A stretch of 64,000 bases of DNA from DASYQD01 sp036005845 (lineage in GTDB: Bacteria; Acidobacteriota; Thermoanaerobaculia; Multivoradales; JAIOJS01), in assembly GCA_036005845.1 (NCBI GenBank), contig DASYQD010000029.1:1-64000 (forward strand), in the 5' to 3' direction. The notes beneath the pieces were generated by a model. The model did no database searches. It saw nothing but the letters and a program-made list of their open reading frames with translations, and was not told where the DNA came from. Shown piece by piece: positions 24,901-34,697 of the stretch. Position numbers and translations under genes: made by a program. Within the stretch, counting starts at the first letter, position 1. Every line of letters starts with the position of its first letter.

Positions 24901-26966
24901 GCGAGTCGAGCAACGGCGCCGCTCGTGGTGATGCGGCCGGCGGGCGGTCGTCGCTGAACAGCGGCGCGTTGCGCGCGCTCGCTTTGCGGGGCGTGAGCGG
25001 CGAGTGGACCGCCGAGGCCGCGCCGCCGGCGGGGCTGCTCGATCCGGCGCACGCGCTGCGCACGCTGCACTGGGGTCGCAACTATCTGTGGGTGGCGGCG
25101 TGGCCGGGCGTCGGCGAGGTCGTTGTCAAGCAGTTTCGCCACGATTCGTTGCGCGCGCGGTGGAAGCGGAGGTGGCGCGGCAGCAAGGCGCGGAAGAGCT
25201 TCGTCGTGGCGCGGGCGATGGCCGCGGCGGGAGTCGACACCCCCGAGCCGCTGCTGTGGGCCGAGAGCGCGGAGCCGAGCGGGCCGGCGTGGTACGTCTG
25301 TCGATTCCTGGCAGGCACCGAAGCGCGCTATCCGTTTCGCGCGCTCGCGGCAGGCACGCTGGAGCACGACTTCCCGCAGCTCACCGCGGCTGAGCTGATC
25401 AACGCCGCGGCGTCGACCGCGCGGCGGCTGCACGAGGCGCGCTTCTGGCACCGCGATCTATCGGCGGGCAACCTGCTGTTGCAACGGCGCGACGGCGCGC
25501 TGATCGCCGCGGTGGTCGACCTCAACCGCTGCCGCCGCATCGCGCGCGTGAGCCTGTCGCAGCGGCTGCGCGATCTGGCGCGCCTGCCGGTGCATCGTGA
25601 AGAAGACCAGCGCGCGCTGTTGCAGGCGTACTTCACGCCGGGGAGCGACGCGGGCCTTTCGCATATCCGCTCAGAGGGTTCTTCGCTTTCGTCAGAAGTC
25701 ACTGCGCCGGCGGCAGCGTGGCGGCTCTACCGCCTCTACCACCGCTCGTTTCACGGCCGCCATCGGCTCAAGAACAAGCTGCGCGGCCAGTCCGCGCCGA
25801 CCGTGAGTGGACGCACGGCGAGTCGCGGCCTGCTCGCGATGTTCCGCCCGCGCCGCTCCTATCCGCACCTGCCGCCGCCACCCGCAGGCGCCGCGGCGCG
25901 TGACCGCGTCGTGTGGGACTCGCTCTCCGACCAGCCCCACCAGCACGCGAGCCGCGCCGACAAGCTGCTTGTGCGCGCACGCGACGTCGGCCCGCACCTG
26001 CGCGCGCAGATCGTCGCGGCGGCGGCGGCGCCGCGCATCTGGCGCCGCTACCGCGAGCTGATGGCCGGTCTCGACCAGCAGCCGGCACCGTTCGGCAAGC
26101 TCGGCATCGGCCTGCGGCCGTACCCCGACGACCCGGAAGCGCTGCTCGCCGCCGTGGACGAGCTCGGCGTGCGCCACGCGCTCATCCGCCTCCACCCATG
26201 GCAGGAAACGCACGACGACGAGGAAGCGCTGGCGCGCGGGCTGCGCGAGCGCGGCATCGACATCCTCTTCGCGCTACCGCAACGCCGCGAGCTGGTGCGC
26301 GATCTGCCGCGCTGGCGCCGTGCCGTCGAAGAGCTGGGCTCCCGCTTCGCGCCGTACGCCGAAGCCTTTCAAGTCGGCCAAGCGATCAACCGCAGCAAGT
26401 GGGGCGTGTGGACGCTCGCCGAGTACCGCGCACTGCTGCGCGAGGCCGCCGCGGCGCTCGCGCCGCACGGCGTGCCGATCGTCGGCCCCGGCGTCATCGA
26501 CTTCGAGCCCCACGCCACCGCCGCCGCCGTCAACTGGCCCGACCTCGGCGTCCGCCTCCACGCCCTCGCCAGCCTCCTCTACGTCGACCGCCGCGGCGCC
26601 CCCGAGAACAAGCAGCTCGGCTTCGATGCGCTACGCAAGGCGGCGCTCCTGCGCGCCATCGCCGACACCGCGAAGTGGTGCGGGCCACGCTCCTGGGTCA
26701 CCGAGGTCAATTGGCCGCTGCGCGAGGGGCCGCACTCACCGGCCGGCCGCGACGTCGCCGTCGACGAACAGACCGCCGCCGCCTACGCCGTCCGCTACTG
26801 CACGTCGCTGCTCGAGAGCGGCCTGGTCGAGCGCGTCTACTGGTGGCAGCTCATCGCCCGCGGCTACGGCCTGCTGGTGGCCGAGGACGGCGGCCTGCGC
26901 CGCCGTCCCGCGTTCCACGCGCTCGCGAGCCTGCAACAGCGGCTCCGCGCCGCCCCTTCTCGTTGA
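24897..26966 (+). CDS. WaaP-like kinase fused to a barrel domain
   Basis: A 689-residue two-part protein. Residues about 50-300 resemble the lipopolysaccharide kinase (Kdo/WaaP, InaA) family: VGEVVVKQFRHDS with the likely ATP lysine, a catalytic-loop motif FWHRDLSAGNLLLQ (Asp187), and VVDLNRCRR in place of the usual metal-binding motif. Residues about 395-680 look like a (beta/alpha)8 glycosidase-type barrel (FGKLGIGLRPYPDDPEALL, ALIRLHPWQETHDD, VGQAINRSKWGVW, SWVTEVNWPLREG with Glu603, VYWWQLIARGYGLL). The place of the usual acid/base Asn-Glu seems to hold Gln-Ala-Ile-Asn, so activity is uncertain. GTG 24897 overlaps the rng stop (GTGA). Polar inserts (residues 245-262) interrupt the kinase part. 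Confidence 0.7.
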   Translation: MSESSNGAARGDAAGGRSSLNSGALRALALRGVSGEWTAEAAPPAGLLDPAHALRTLHWGRNYLWVAAWPGVGEVVVKQFRHDSLRARWKRRWRGSKARKSFVVARAMAAAGVDTPEPLLWAESAEPSGPAWYVCRFLAGTEARYPFRALAAGTLEHDFPQLTAAELINAAASTARRLHEARFWHRDLSAGNLLLQRRDGALIAAVVDLNRCRRIARVSLSQRLRDLARLPVHREEDQRALLQAYFTPGSDAGLSHIRSEGSSLSSEVTAPAAAWRLYRLYHRSFHGRHRLKNKLRGQSAPTVSGRTASRGLLAMFRPRRSYPHLPPPPAGAAARDRVVWDSLSDQPHQHASRADKLLVRARDVGPHLRAQIVAAAAAPRIWRRYRELMAGLDQQPAPFGKLGIGLRPYPDDPEALLAAVDELGVRHALIRLHPWQETHDDEEALARGLRERGIDILFALPQRRELVRDLPRWRRAVEELGSRFAPYAEAFQVGQAINRSKWGVWTLAEYRALLREAAAALAPHGVPIVGPGVIDFEPHATAAAVNWPDLGVRLHALASLLYVDRRGAPENKQLGFDALRKAALLRAIADTAKWCGPRSWVTEVNWPLREGPHSPAGRDVAVDEQTAAAYAVRYCTSLLESGLVERVYWWQLIARGYGLLVAEDGGLRRRPAFHALASLQQRLRAAPSR

Positions 26967-27015
26967 GTGCCGTCGCGCTGGACGCCCGCGCAGACAGTCC
27001 CGCCATGACCAGCGA

Positions 27016-27279
27016 CTAGCAGTTCGGCAGGTCGTCCAAGTTGTTCTTGGACGTCTCGTCGGGTGCCGTCGTCAGATACTTACGTCCGTTCCTCGACTTC
27101 ACCCTGACGTCGACCTCCTTTCCGGGCGCGATCCGCACGAAGTAGGTGTGCTCGCCGCTCTCGATATCGGCGATCGCGCCTGCCTTCCAGCGCGGTGACC
27201 AGCGCTCGCCGGGATTGCAGAGCGCCGTGATGTCTCCGTCCTTGTCCTTGCCGCTTTGTGTGACTTGCCGTCTGCTCAC
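27016..27279 (-). CDS. DUF3892 protein
   Basis: An 87-residue protein matching the small DUF3892 family: ITALCNPGERWSPRWKAGAIADIESG, TYFVRIAPGKEVDVRV and KYLTTAPDETSKNNLDDLPNC at the end. The function is unknown. The GTG start at 27279 has a strong upstream AGGAGG. It is transcribed toward the end of the kinase-barrel gene (convergent). Confidence 0.8.
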   Translation of the reverse strand: MSRRQVTQSGKDKDGDITALCNPGERWSPRWKAGAIADIESGEHTYFVRIAPGKEVDVRVKSRNGRKYLTTAPDETSKNNLDDLPNC

Positions 27280-27369
27280 CGTGGTGCCTCCTTCCAAGTG
27301 CTCGCGGGCATTGCCCGCCCACACTCATAGACACCTCGATGAGCGAGTTGTTGGGGCCGCGCGGAATGC

Positions 27370-27987
27370 CTATCGCCCGACGGGTGCCTTGCCCAGCTTC
27401 TGCACCGCCGCCAGCGTCTGGTCGACGTTCTCGGTCGGCTTGACGCCGCCGATGGTCGCCGCGACTTTGCCGTCCTGGCCGACGACGAAGGTGATGCGTT
27501 TGGCGAAGTCGTGGCCGATTTCCTGGCCGCGGCTGTCTTTGGCGCCCGCCTCGCCGGGCGTGATGTCGACGCCGTAGCTCTTGGCGATCTTGCCGTCGGC
27601 GTCGGAGGCGACCGGCAGCTTGCCGGCGCAGAAGTTGGGGTCGGCTGAGAAGTCGTTGAGGCGGGCGATGCTGTCGAGGGAGACGCCGATCACCTTGGCG
27701 CCGGCGGCCGTGAACTTGTCCATGTTCTCGGCGAAGGCGTGCGCCTCGGCGTTGCAGCCGCCGGTGAAGGCGGAAGGGTAGAAGTAGACGACCACCGGGC
27801 CCGACTTGCGGGCGTCGGCGAGCGAGAAGGTCATCTCCTTACCCGCCAGCGAGGCCGGTGCCGTGAAGTCGGGCGCCGCGGCGCCGACCTCCAGCGCCGT
27901 GCCGGCGGCTGGACGGGCGAACGCGGCGGCGACGAGGCCGCCGACCAGGAGGACGAGGGCGAACGGAGTGGGCAGGTGGCTGCGCAT
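27370..27987 (-). CDS. Secreted or membrane-anchored peroxiredoxin (AhpC/TSA)
   Basis: A 205-residue thioredoxin-fold peroxidase with an N-terminal hydrophobic export segment (FALVLLVGGLVAAAFA). The family start is VGAAAPDFTAPASLAGKE, the peroxidatic Cys is Cys78 in FYPSAFTGGCNAEAHAF, and a possible resolving Cys is Cys120 (NFCAGKLPVASDADG). This resembles BCP/PrxQ-type enzymes, which reduce peroxides with thioredoxin-like donors; here it would act outside the cytoplasm. ATG 27987 is chosen because GAGGAG lies 8 nt upstream, while ATG 27993 would leave only 2 nt. Confidence 0.85.
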   Translation of the reverse strand: MRSHLPTPFALVLLVGGLVAAAFARPAAGTALEVGAAAPDFTAPASLAGKEMTFSLADARKSGPVVVYFYPSAFTGGCNAEAHAFAENMDKFTAAGAKVIGVSLDSIARLNDFSADPNFCAGKLPVASDADGKIAKSYGVDITPGEAGAKDSRGQEIGHDFAKRITFVVGQDGKVAATIGGVKPTENVDQTLAAVQKLGKAPVGR

Positions 27988-28118
27988 GGTCATGGCTCCT
28001 CTCTGCGGGTGACGAGCGGTCTCCGGGCGGCAGGGCGCGGGGCGGCGGCGCACCGCGAGACCCACGCGCCTGGAGTCTGTTCGGTTCCGACTTGCATTGG
28101 TTCTCTTCGGACTTCGGT

Positions 28119-29695
28119 TCACTTCTCGAACATGCTCGCCACCGGTACCACTTCGACCTTCGTCGGCTTGACCGGCAGCTTGGCGATCGTCGGGTCGATG
28201 GCGGTGACGTCGGGCGGCACGGCGTTCTTGTAGGTGATCGGCGACGGCGCGTCGCTTTCGAGCTTCGCCTTGAGCGCGTCGGCGTTGCCGGCGACGATGA
28301 CGCCGTCCCAGTGATCGGTCTGCAGGTACTTCTTCGCCGCGCGGTTGACGTCGTCGACGGTCATCGTCGCGAGGTGCTTGCCGATCTCGTCGATCCAGTA
28401 GGGCGTGCCGTAGAACTTGCTGTCGAGCAGGAAACCGAGCCGCCGCGTCAGCGTCTGCGCCCACAGCTTGGAGTAGCCCAGCAGGTAGTCGCGGGTGAGC
28501 TCGAAGTCTTCCTTGCTCATCCCCTTGTCGGCGAGCTGCTGCACCTCATACAGCGCGCCGCGCAGCGCGAACTGCGCGTTCTCGGGCTGCACCGGGCGGA
28601 TCCACACCGAGAAGTACTGCTCGCGCCGCGGCACGTTGGGCGTCGGGTTGGTGGTGAACGGCGGCGCCGCGTAGTGCTCGATGTAGCTGTAGTTGCCGTA
28701 GTTGAGGCCGCGCTTGCCGCGCAGCTCGGTCTGCAGCCGGCCGTTGAAGGTGCGGTGCTCGCCGAGGTAGCTGTTGACCACCATCAGCGGGTAGTAGTCG
28801 GCGTCGGCGCGGGTGATCGGCAGCGGGTAGCCGACGTGGATGCCGGTCGAGGCGGCTTCCTTCGCGATGATGAGGATGTCGCGGCCGGTGGGCGGTGTCA
28901 CCGCCGGCAGCGTGCGCACCGTCGCGCCGCCCGCCGGCAGCCCGGCGAGCGTCTTCGCCAGACGCTCCGGGTAGCCGGCCGGGTAGCCGCCCGCGACGCC
29001 GAGCCAGAGGTTGCCGGTCGTGTAGTGCTCGCGGTAGAAGCGCTTGACGTCGTCGAGTGTGATGGCACCGAGGCCCTTCACCGTGCCGGTGTCCGCGTGC
29101 CCATAGGGATGGCCGGCGTAGATCTGGTCCTGGATCGCCTCGAGCCCGAGCAGCTCGTCGTTGGCGGCGCGCAGCGTCGTCTGCAGGTACGACAGCGAGT
29201 CCTTGCGATGGCGCTCGAGGTCGTTGCTGTCGAACGCCGGCTGGGTGAGCACCTCGGCGAGCAGCGCCGTCGCCTCGTCGAGCTTCTCGCGGTGGACGAC
29301 CATGCTGAAGACGGTCACCTCGCGATCCGTCTGCGCCTGGATGTTGGCGGCGAGCGGGTAGAGCGCCTCGACGAGGTCCTTGTAGGAGCGCTTCGTCGTG
29401 GCGCCTTCACCCACGATGCTGGCCGTCAAGTCGGCGAGCCCTTCCTTGCCGGCGGGATCGTCGATCGAGCCGGTGCGGAAGAAGGCGCGGATGGCGACGA
29501 TGGGCGATTGCGGGCTGGGCAGCGTCACCAGCTCGATCGTGCCCGCCGGCGCCGGCTCCTTCGGGGAGATGGTGACGCGCTGCGCCGTCGCGCTCGCGGC
29601 CGCCGTCGTGCCGTCTTGCGCGAGTCCGCTCGCGGCGAGAGCGAACATGCCCGCCGCGACGAGCGCGAATGTCCGAAGCGACGCACGACGAGCGC

Positions 29696-29699
<4 letters not shown>
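28119..29699 (-). CDS. M16-family peptidase subunit, inactive type
   Basis: A 526-residue secreted protein (signal peptide TFALVAAGMFALAASGLA) with the M16B fold. The N-terminal half reads VAIRAFFRTGSIDDPAGKEGLADLTASIVGEG, where the HxxEH zinc motif of active members should stand but is absent. The C-terminal half keeps the substrate-binding Arg/Tyr region (GKRGLNYGNYSYIEH). It is coupled by GTGA overlap to the active paralogue upstream. This matches processing-peptidase-like pairs in which one subunit supplies zinc and the other supplies substrate contacts. Confidence 0.88.
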
Positions 29700-31087
<1,388 letters not shown>

Positions 31088-31114
31088 CGTTGCCTCCTCT
31101 CGTGTCATCCGATG

Positions 31115-31120
31115 AGTGTA
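31115..31120 (-). promoter_or_regulatory. TACACT -10 box for the M16 pair
   Basis: Minus-strand TACACT (31120 to 31115) with a predicted leader of about 20 nt that includes GAGGAGG. It is 12 bp from the divergent plus-strand TAGAAT box. Confidence 0.4.
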
Positions 31121-31132
31121 GCCGCCGGGGCA

Positions 31133-31138
31133 TAGAAT
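31133..31138 (+). promoter_or_regulatory. TAGAAT -10 box for the exporter operon
   Basis: TAGAAT, 6 nt before ATG 31145, with no Shine-Dalgarno site, so the message is probably leaderless. Confidence 0.55.
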
Positions 31139-31144
31139 CAGCCC

Positions 31145-31450
31145 ATGCCCGGCAAGCGGCTGCACGTGCGCTGCCCCGACTGCGAGACCGAGCTGGTCGT
31201 CGACGCCGAAACCGGCGAGGTGCTGTCGCACCGCGCGGCGAAGAAGCCGCTGGCGGGCGGCAAGGACTTCGACAGCCTGCTGCGCGGCCTCGACGAGAAC
31301 AAGGCGCGCGCGGAGGCCGTCTTCGAGCAGGAGAAGGCGGCGATGAAGGACCGCCAGCGGCTGCTCGACGAGAAGTTCGAGGAGGCGTTGCGGCGCGCCG
31401 AGGAGGAGCCGGCGGACGTGCCGCCGCCTCGCCCCTTCGATCTCGATTAG
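31145..31450 (+). CDS. Small CxxC and coiled-coil protein
   Basis: A 101-residue protein. The N-terminus has a single CPDC knuckle in a beta hairpin (LHVRCPDCETELVVDAETGEVLSH), like half of a zinc ribbon. The rest is a charged helix (residues about 45-90) predicted to be a coiled coil. I do not know the function. It is the first gene of an apparent three-gene unit with the ABC permease, which starts on the very next base after its stop. That tight packing suggests a connection to the exporter, which is an inference. Confidence 0.7.
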   Translation: MPGKRLHVRCPDCETELVVDAETGEVLSHRAAKKPLAGGKDFDSLLRGLDENKARAEAVFEQEKAAMKDRQRLLDEKFEEALRRAEEEPADVPPPRPFDLD

Positions 31451-32248
31451 ATGCTCGCGCGCCTGCTCCACTTCCGCGGGCTGCTGCTGACGCTCACCGC
31501 CCGCGAGCTCAAGGCCCGCTACCGCGGGTCGCTGCTCGGCTTCCTCTGGTCGCTGGTCAACCCGCTGCTGCTGCTGGCGGTCTACACGCTCGTCTTCGAC
31601 GTGGTGTTCAAGAACCGCGCGGGCGGCGCGCAGCCCTACGCCGTGTTCCTGCTGTCGGGGCTCTTCCCGTGGATCTGGTTCTCCGGCGCGTTGCTCGACG
31701 GCACGGTGTCGCTGTCGGCCAACGCCGGGCTGCTGCGCAAGGCGGTGTTCCCCGCCGAGGTGCTGCCGGTGGTGTCGACGCTGGCGAGCCTCGTCCACTA
31801 CCTGCTGGCGCTGCCGGTGCTGCTCGTCGCGCTGGCGGTGGCGCGCTTCGGGCTGCATCACCCCGTCGGAGGTTGGAGCATCCTGCTGCTGCCGGCGGCG
31901 ATCCTCGTGCAGCTGCCGTTCACGGCCGGCCTCGCATTGGCGCTCGCGGCGCTCAACGTCCACTTCAAGGACGTGCGCGACCTGCTGGCCAACCTGCTGA
32001 CGCTGGCGTTCTTCCTGACGCCGATCTTGTATCCGCTCGAGACGGTGGCGCGCGTGCGGCCGCTGGCGCTGCTCGTCGCCGCCAACCCGGTGACGCCGTT
32101 CGTGCGGCTCTACCAGGAGCTGCTGTTCTTCGGGCGCGTGCCGGGTCCAGGGCTGTGGTTGCAGGCGGCGGGGCTCGCACTCGTGGCGTGGGCGATCGGC
32201 AGCTGGATCTTCGAGCGGCTGTCGCAGACGCTGGTGGAAGCCGTTTGA
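31451..32248 (+). CDS. ABC-2 polysaccharide/polyol-phosphate export permease
   Basis: A 265-residue protein with six membrane helices and the family start FRGLLLTLTARELKARYRGSLLGFLWSLVNPLLLLAVYTLVF, typical of Wzm, KpsM and TagG permeases. These export undecaprenyl-linked polysaccharide through the inner membrane with a Wzt-type ATPase. It begins immediately after the preceding stop, and its own stop overlaps the ATPase start as TTGA. Confidence 0.92.
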   Translation: MLARLLHFRGLLLTLTARELKARYRGSLLGFLWSLVNPLLLLAVYTLVFDVVFKNRAGGAQPYAVFLLSGLFPWIWFSGALLDGTVSLSANAGLLRKAVFPAEVLPVVSTLASLVHYLLALPVLLVALAVARFGLHHPVGGWSILLLPAAILVQLPFTAGLALALAALNVHFKDVRDLLANLLTLAFFLTPILYPLETVARVRPLALLVAANPVTPFVRLYQELLFFGRVPGPGLWLQAAGLALVAWAIGSWIFERLSQTLVEAV

Positions 32249-33558
32249 GCGCGACGGCCTCCGCGCCGGCGATCGTCGCCAGCGGCATCACCAAGATGTA
32301 CCGGCGCATGGCGCCGGGCTTCCAGCTCCGCACGCTGAAGAGCGCGCTGCTCGAAGGCAGCCTGGTGCGCGGCCTGTCGCCCGAAGAGGCGATCGTGGCG
32401 CTCTCCGACGTCTCCTTCGAGGTCGCCAAGGGCGAGGCGTTCGGCTTGATCGGCAGCAACGGCTCGGGCAAGTCGACGCTGCTCAAGCTCGTCGCCGGCA
32501 TGCTGCGCCCCGATTCCGGCACCGTCGCGGTCGACGGGCGCGTCGCGGCGCTGATCGAGCTCGGCGCCGGCTTCCCCCCCGAGATCTCGGGCCGCGAGAA
32601 CGTCTACATCAACGGCGCCGTGCTCGGCCTTTCGCGGCGCGAGGTCGACCAGCGCCTCGACTCGATCGTCGACTTCTCGGGCCTCGAGGACTTCATCGAC
32701 GAGCCGGTCAAGACCTACTCGTCGGGCATGTACGTGCGGCTGGGCTTCGCGGTGGCGATCCACACCGCGCCCGACGTGCTGCTCGTCGACGAGGTGCTGG
32801 CCGTGGGCGACGAGGCGTTCGCGCACCGCTGCCTGCGCAAGATCGAGGAGCTGCTCGCCTCCGGGCGTACGCTGCTCCTCGTCTCGCACTCGCTGTCGCT
32901 GATGGAAGGGATCTGCGACCGCCTGCTCTGGCTCGACCGGGGCAAGGCGCAGATGGTGGGCGAGCCGCGGCGCGTCGCCGATGCATATCGCGAAGCAGTG
33001 GCCGAGGAAGAAGGACGGCGGCACCGCGAAGAGAAAGAGCGCGAGGAGGGCACGGCAGGAGAGAATTCGCGCGCCGGCGCGATTGAGTCCACCGCCGTGG
33101 ATAGCAGCGACGGCTCGCGCCGCTGGGGCTCGCGGCAGGCCGAGATCACCGCTGTGCGCCTGCTCGTCGCTGGCGAGGAGCGCTACCACCTGAAGAGCGG
33201 CGAGCCGGCGACGCTCGAGCTCACTGTCGAAGCGCGCGAACGGCTCGACGATTTCGTCTTCGGCGTCGCGCTCTCGACGCCGCGCGGCGACGAGGTGTGG
33301 GGCACCAACACCGACCTCGAAGGCTGGCGCCCCGAACGCCTCGAAGGCAGCGCTCGCGTCCGCGTCGAGATCCCGGCGCTCCAGCTCGCCGCCGGCGAGT
33401 ACGTCGTTGACGTCGCCGTGCACTCCCGCGAGGGCGCGCCCTACGACTACCGCAAGGGCGCGCTCTCGCTCTCCGTCACCGCGCCGAGCGCCGCCATCGG
33501 CGTCTACCGCCCGCCGCACCAGTGGCGTTTCGATGGCGGCGTTCGCTGGGTCAAGTGA
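32245..33558 (+). CDS. Wzt-like ABC ATPase with carbohydrate-binding domain
   Basis: A 437-residue ATPase. Residues about 1-250 form the nucleotide-binding domain: Walker A GSNGSGKST, signature YSSGM, Walker B DVLLVDEVLAVGDEAF, and the N-terminal extra segment found in O-antigen exporters (YRRMAPGFQLRTLKSALLEG). After a charged linker, residues about 295-437 form a beta-sandwich like the Wzt C-terminal domain, which recognises the glycan end (EVWGTNTDLEGW, GEYVVDVAVHSREGAPYDY). The start is TTG 32245 (TTGA overlap). No glycosyltransferases lie nearby, so the glycan must be encoded elsewhere. Confidence 0.92.
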   Translation: MSATASAPAIVASGITKMYRRMAPGFQLRTLKSALLEGSLVRGLSPEEAIVALSDVSFEVAKGEAFGLIGSNGSGKSTLLKLVAGMLRPDSGTVAVDGRVAALIELGAGFPPEISGRENVYINGAVLGLSRREVDQRLDSIVDFSGLEDFIDEPVKTYSSGMYVRLGFAVAIHTAPDVLLVDEVLAVGDEAFAHRCLRKIEELLASGRTLLLVSHSLSLMEGICDRLLWLDRGKAQMVGEPRRVADAYREAVAEEEGRRHREEKEREEGTAGENSRAGAIESTAVDSSDGSRRWGSRQAEITAVRLLVAGEERYHLKSGEPATLELTVEARERLDDFVFGVALSTPRGDEVWGTNTDLEGWRPERLEGSARVRVEIPALQLAAGEYVVDVAVHSREGAPYDYRKGALSLSVTAPSAAIGVYRPPHQWRFDGGVRWVK

Positions 33559-34297
33559 TCCCGGCCCCGCTCGTCGCAATCGCACCACCGGCGGGCTCTC
33601 CTGCGGCAGATGGAACGATCGCGTGCTCGCCCAGCGCACGTGCGAAGAGACTGGCGAGCCCGTAGGTCGCCCACGCCCACAGCACGCCGGCGGCGATCGC
33701 CAGCGCAAACCCTCCCCATGGGGGCGCCGCCGCCGGGGCCAAGCGCGAGAACACGACGCTGACGTCGTCGCCGCGCAACAGCGCGGTCACCGGCGCCCAC
33801 GGCGCGAGCCGCGTGACGAGCATCGATCCGATCTCGTACGCGTCGCCCGTCAACGACAGCAGCGGTGCCAGCGCGAACGGCGCTGCGGCGCCGAAGAGTC
33901 CCGGCCGCCCCGCACGCGCCGCTCGCCGCAGCGCCCACACGCCGGGGAGCGTCAACACGAATGGCAACAGGTCGGTCACGAGGTAGATCGCGTCGCTGCC
34001 GCGCGTGTCGAATCCCGACAGGCGGCCCGCGTACTCGCTTCCCGCCACGACCCAAGGGAAGACGCGCGCCAGCAGCGCACCGCCGTAGATCCCGTCGATC
34101 TCTAACCGCGACACCGCCCCGCCCGCCGCGACGCAACCGAAGGCGTGCAGCAGCTCGTGAACCGGCACGTAGACCCACCAGCCGACCAGCAGCCCGCCGA
34201 GCAGCCACGCCAGATCGCGCCGCCGCCGGAGCACGCGCTGCTGCCCGCGCAGCAGGTCGCTCAGCGGCAGCGCGAAGAAACGCGGGATGGCGCCCAC
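33551..34297 (-). CDS. Membrane protein with HELLH metallopeptidase motif
   Basis: A 248-residue polytopic membrane protein with five or six helices. Near the N-terminus a helix carries VHELLHAFG (His47, Glu48, His51), the HExxH zinc motif in a membrane context as in site-2-protease-like and DUF3267 families. A later Asp that could be the third ligand (LTGDAYEIGSM) is present. It may be an intramembrane or membrane-embedded protease with unknown substrate. GTG 34297 is proposed as the start because a TACCCT box lies 7 nt upstream; a longer ATG start at 34342 would overlap the start codon of the divergent gene. Its end overlaps the Wzt gene by 8 nt. Confidence 0.65.
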   Translation of the reverse strand: MGAIPRFFALPLSDLLRGQQRVLRRRRDLAWLLGGLLVGWWVYVPVHELLHAFGCVAAGGAVSRLEIDGIYGGALLARVFPWVVAGSEYAGRLSGFDTRGSDAIYLVTDLLPFVLTLPGVWALRRAARAGRPGLFGAAAPFALAPLLSLTGDAYEIGSMLVTRLAPWAPVTALLRGDDVSVVFSRLAPAAAPPWGGFALAIAAGVLWAWATYGLASLFARALGEHAIVPSAAGEPAGGAIATSGAGIT

Positions 34298-34304
34298 GCC
34301 GACT

Positions 34305-34314
34305 AGGGTACGAT
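34305..34314. promoter_or_regulatory. Overlapping divergent -10 boxes
   Basis: Minus-strand TACCCT (34310 to 34305) and plus-strand TACGAT (34309-34314) overlap. The first would serve the HELLH protein with no leader; the second serves the DUF3467 gene with a 26-nt leader that includes GAGGAGGAG. Confidence 0.35.
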
Positions 34315-34340
34315 GACTGCGCACCCCGCGAGGAGGAGTC

Positions 34341-34634
34341 ATGGCCGAGCAGGACGAGCCTCAGGAGCCTCAAGGCGTCAGCATCAAGATCGCCGACGAG
34401 GAGCTCAAGGGTCGCTATTCCAACCTGCTGCGCATCACCCACACGCGCGAGGAGTTCATCCTCGACTTCATCAACCTGGTGCCGCCGCAGGGAATGGTCT
34501 GCGCGCGCATCGTCACCAGCCCGGGGCACATGAAGCGCATCGTCCGGGCGCTCGCCGCCAACGTGGCGCGCTACGAAGAGGCCTTCGGCCCCATCGTCGA
34601 GGCGCAGGAGCCGACGGCCGACTCGGTGCATTGA
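34341..34634 (+). CDS. DUF3467 protein
   Basis: A 97-residue protein with the conserved DUF3467 core: GRYSNLLRITHTREEFILDFINLVPPQGMVCARIVTSPGHMKRIVRALAANVARYEE. It is a small cytoplasmic family of unknown role, widespread in Acidobacteria-like and other phyla. A strong Shine-Dalgarno GAGGAGGAG precedes ATG 34341. A hairpin follows the gene. Confidence 0.88.
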   Translation: MAEQDEPQEPQGVSIKIADEELKGRYSNLLRITHTREEFILDFINLVPPQGMVCARIVTSPGHMKRIVRALAANVARYEEAFGPIVEAQEPTADSVH

Positions 34635-34648
34635 GCGACTGAAACGTC

Positions 34649-34671
34649 GCTCCGGGCCCGCTGCCCGGAGC
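34649..34671 (+). terminator. Hairpin terminator after the DUF3467 gene
   Basis: A perfect 9-bp stem, GCTCCGGGC (34649-34657) and GCCCGGAGC (34663-34671), with a 5-nt loop, 15 nt after the stop. It is followed by GTGCTTCC, so the T-run is poor. Confidence 0.55.
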
Positions 34672-34697
34672 GTGCTTCCAACCACCGCCGCGACACC

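Noticed and set aside
27988..28118. Riboswitch or small RNA in the gap before the peroxiredoxin gene
   Set aside because: Apart from the ribosome site I see no stable conserved-looking structure.
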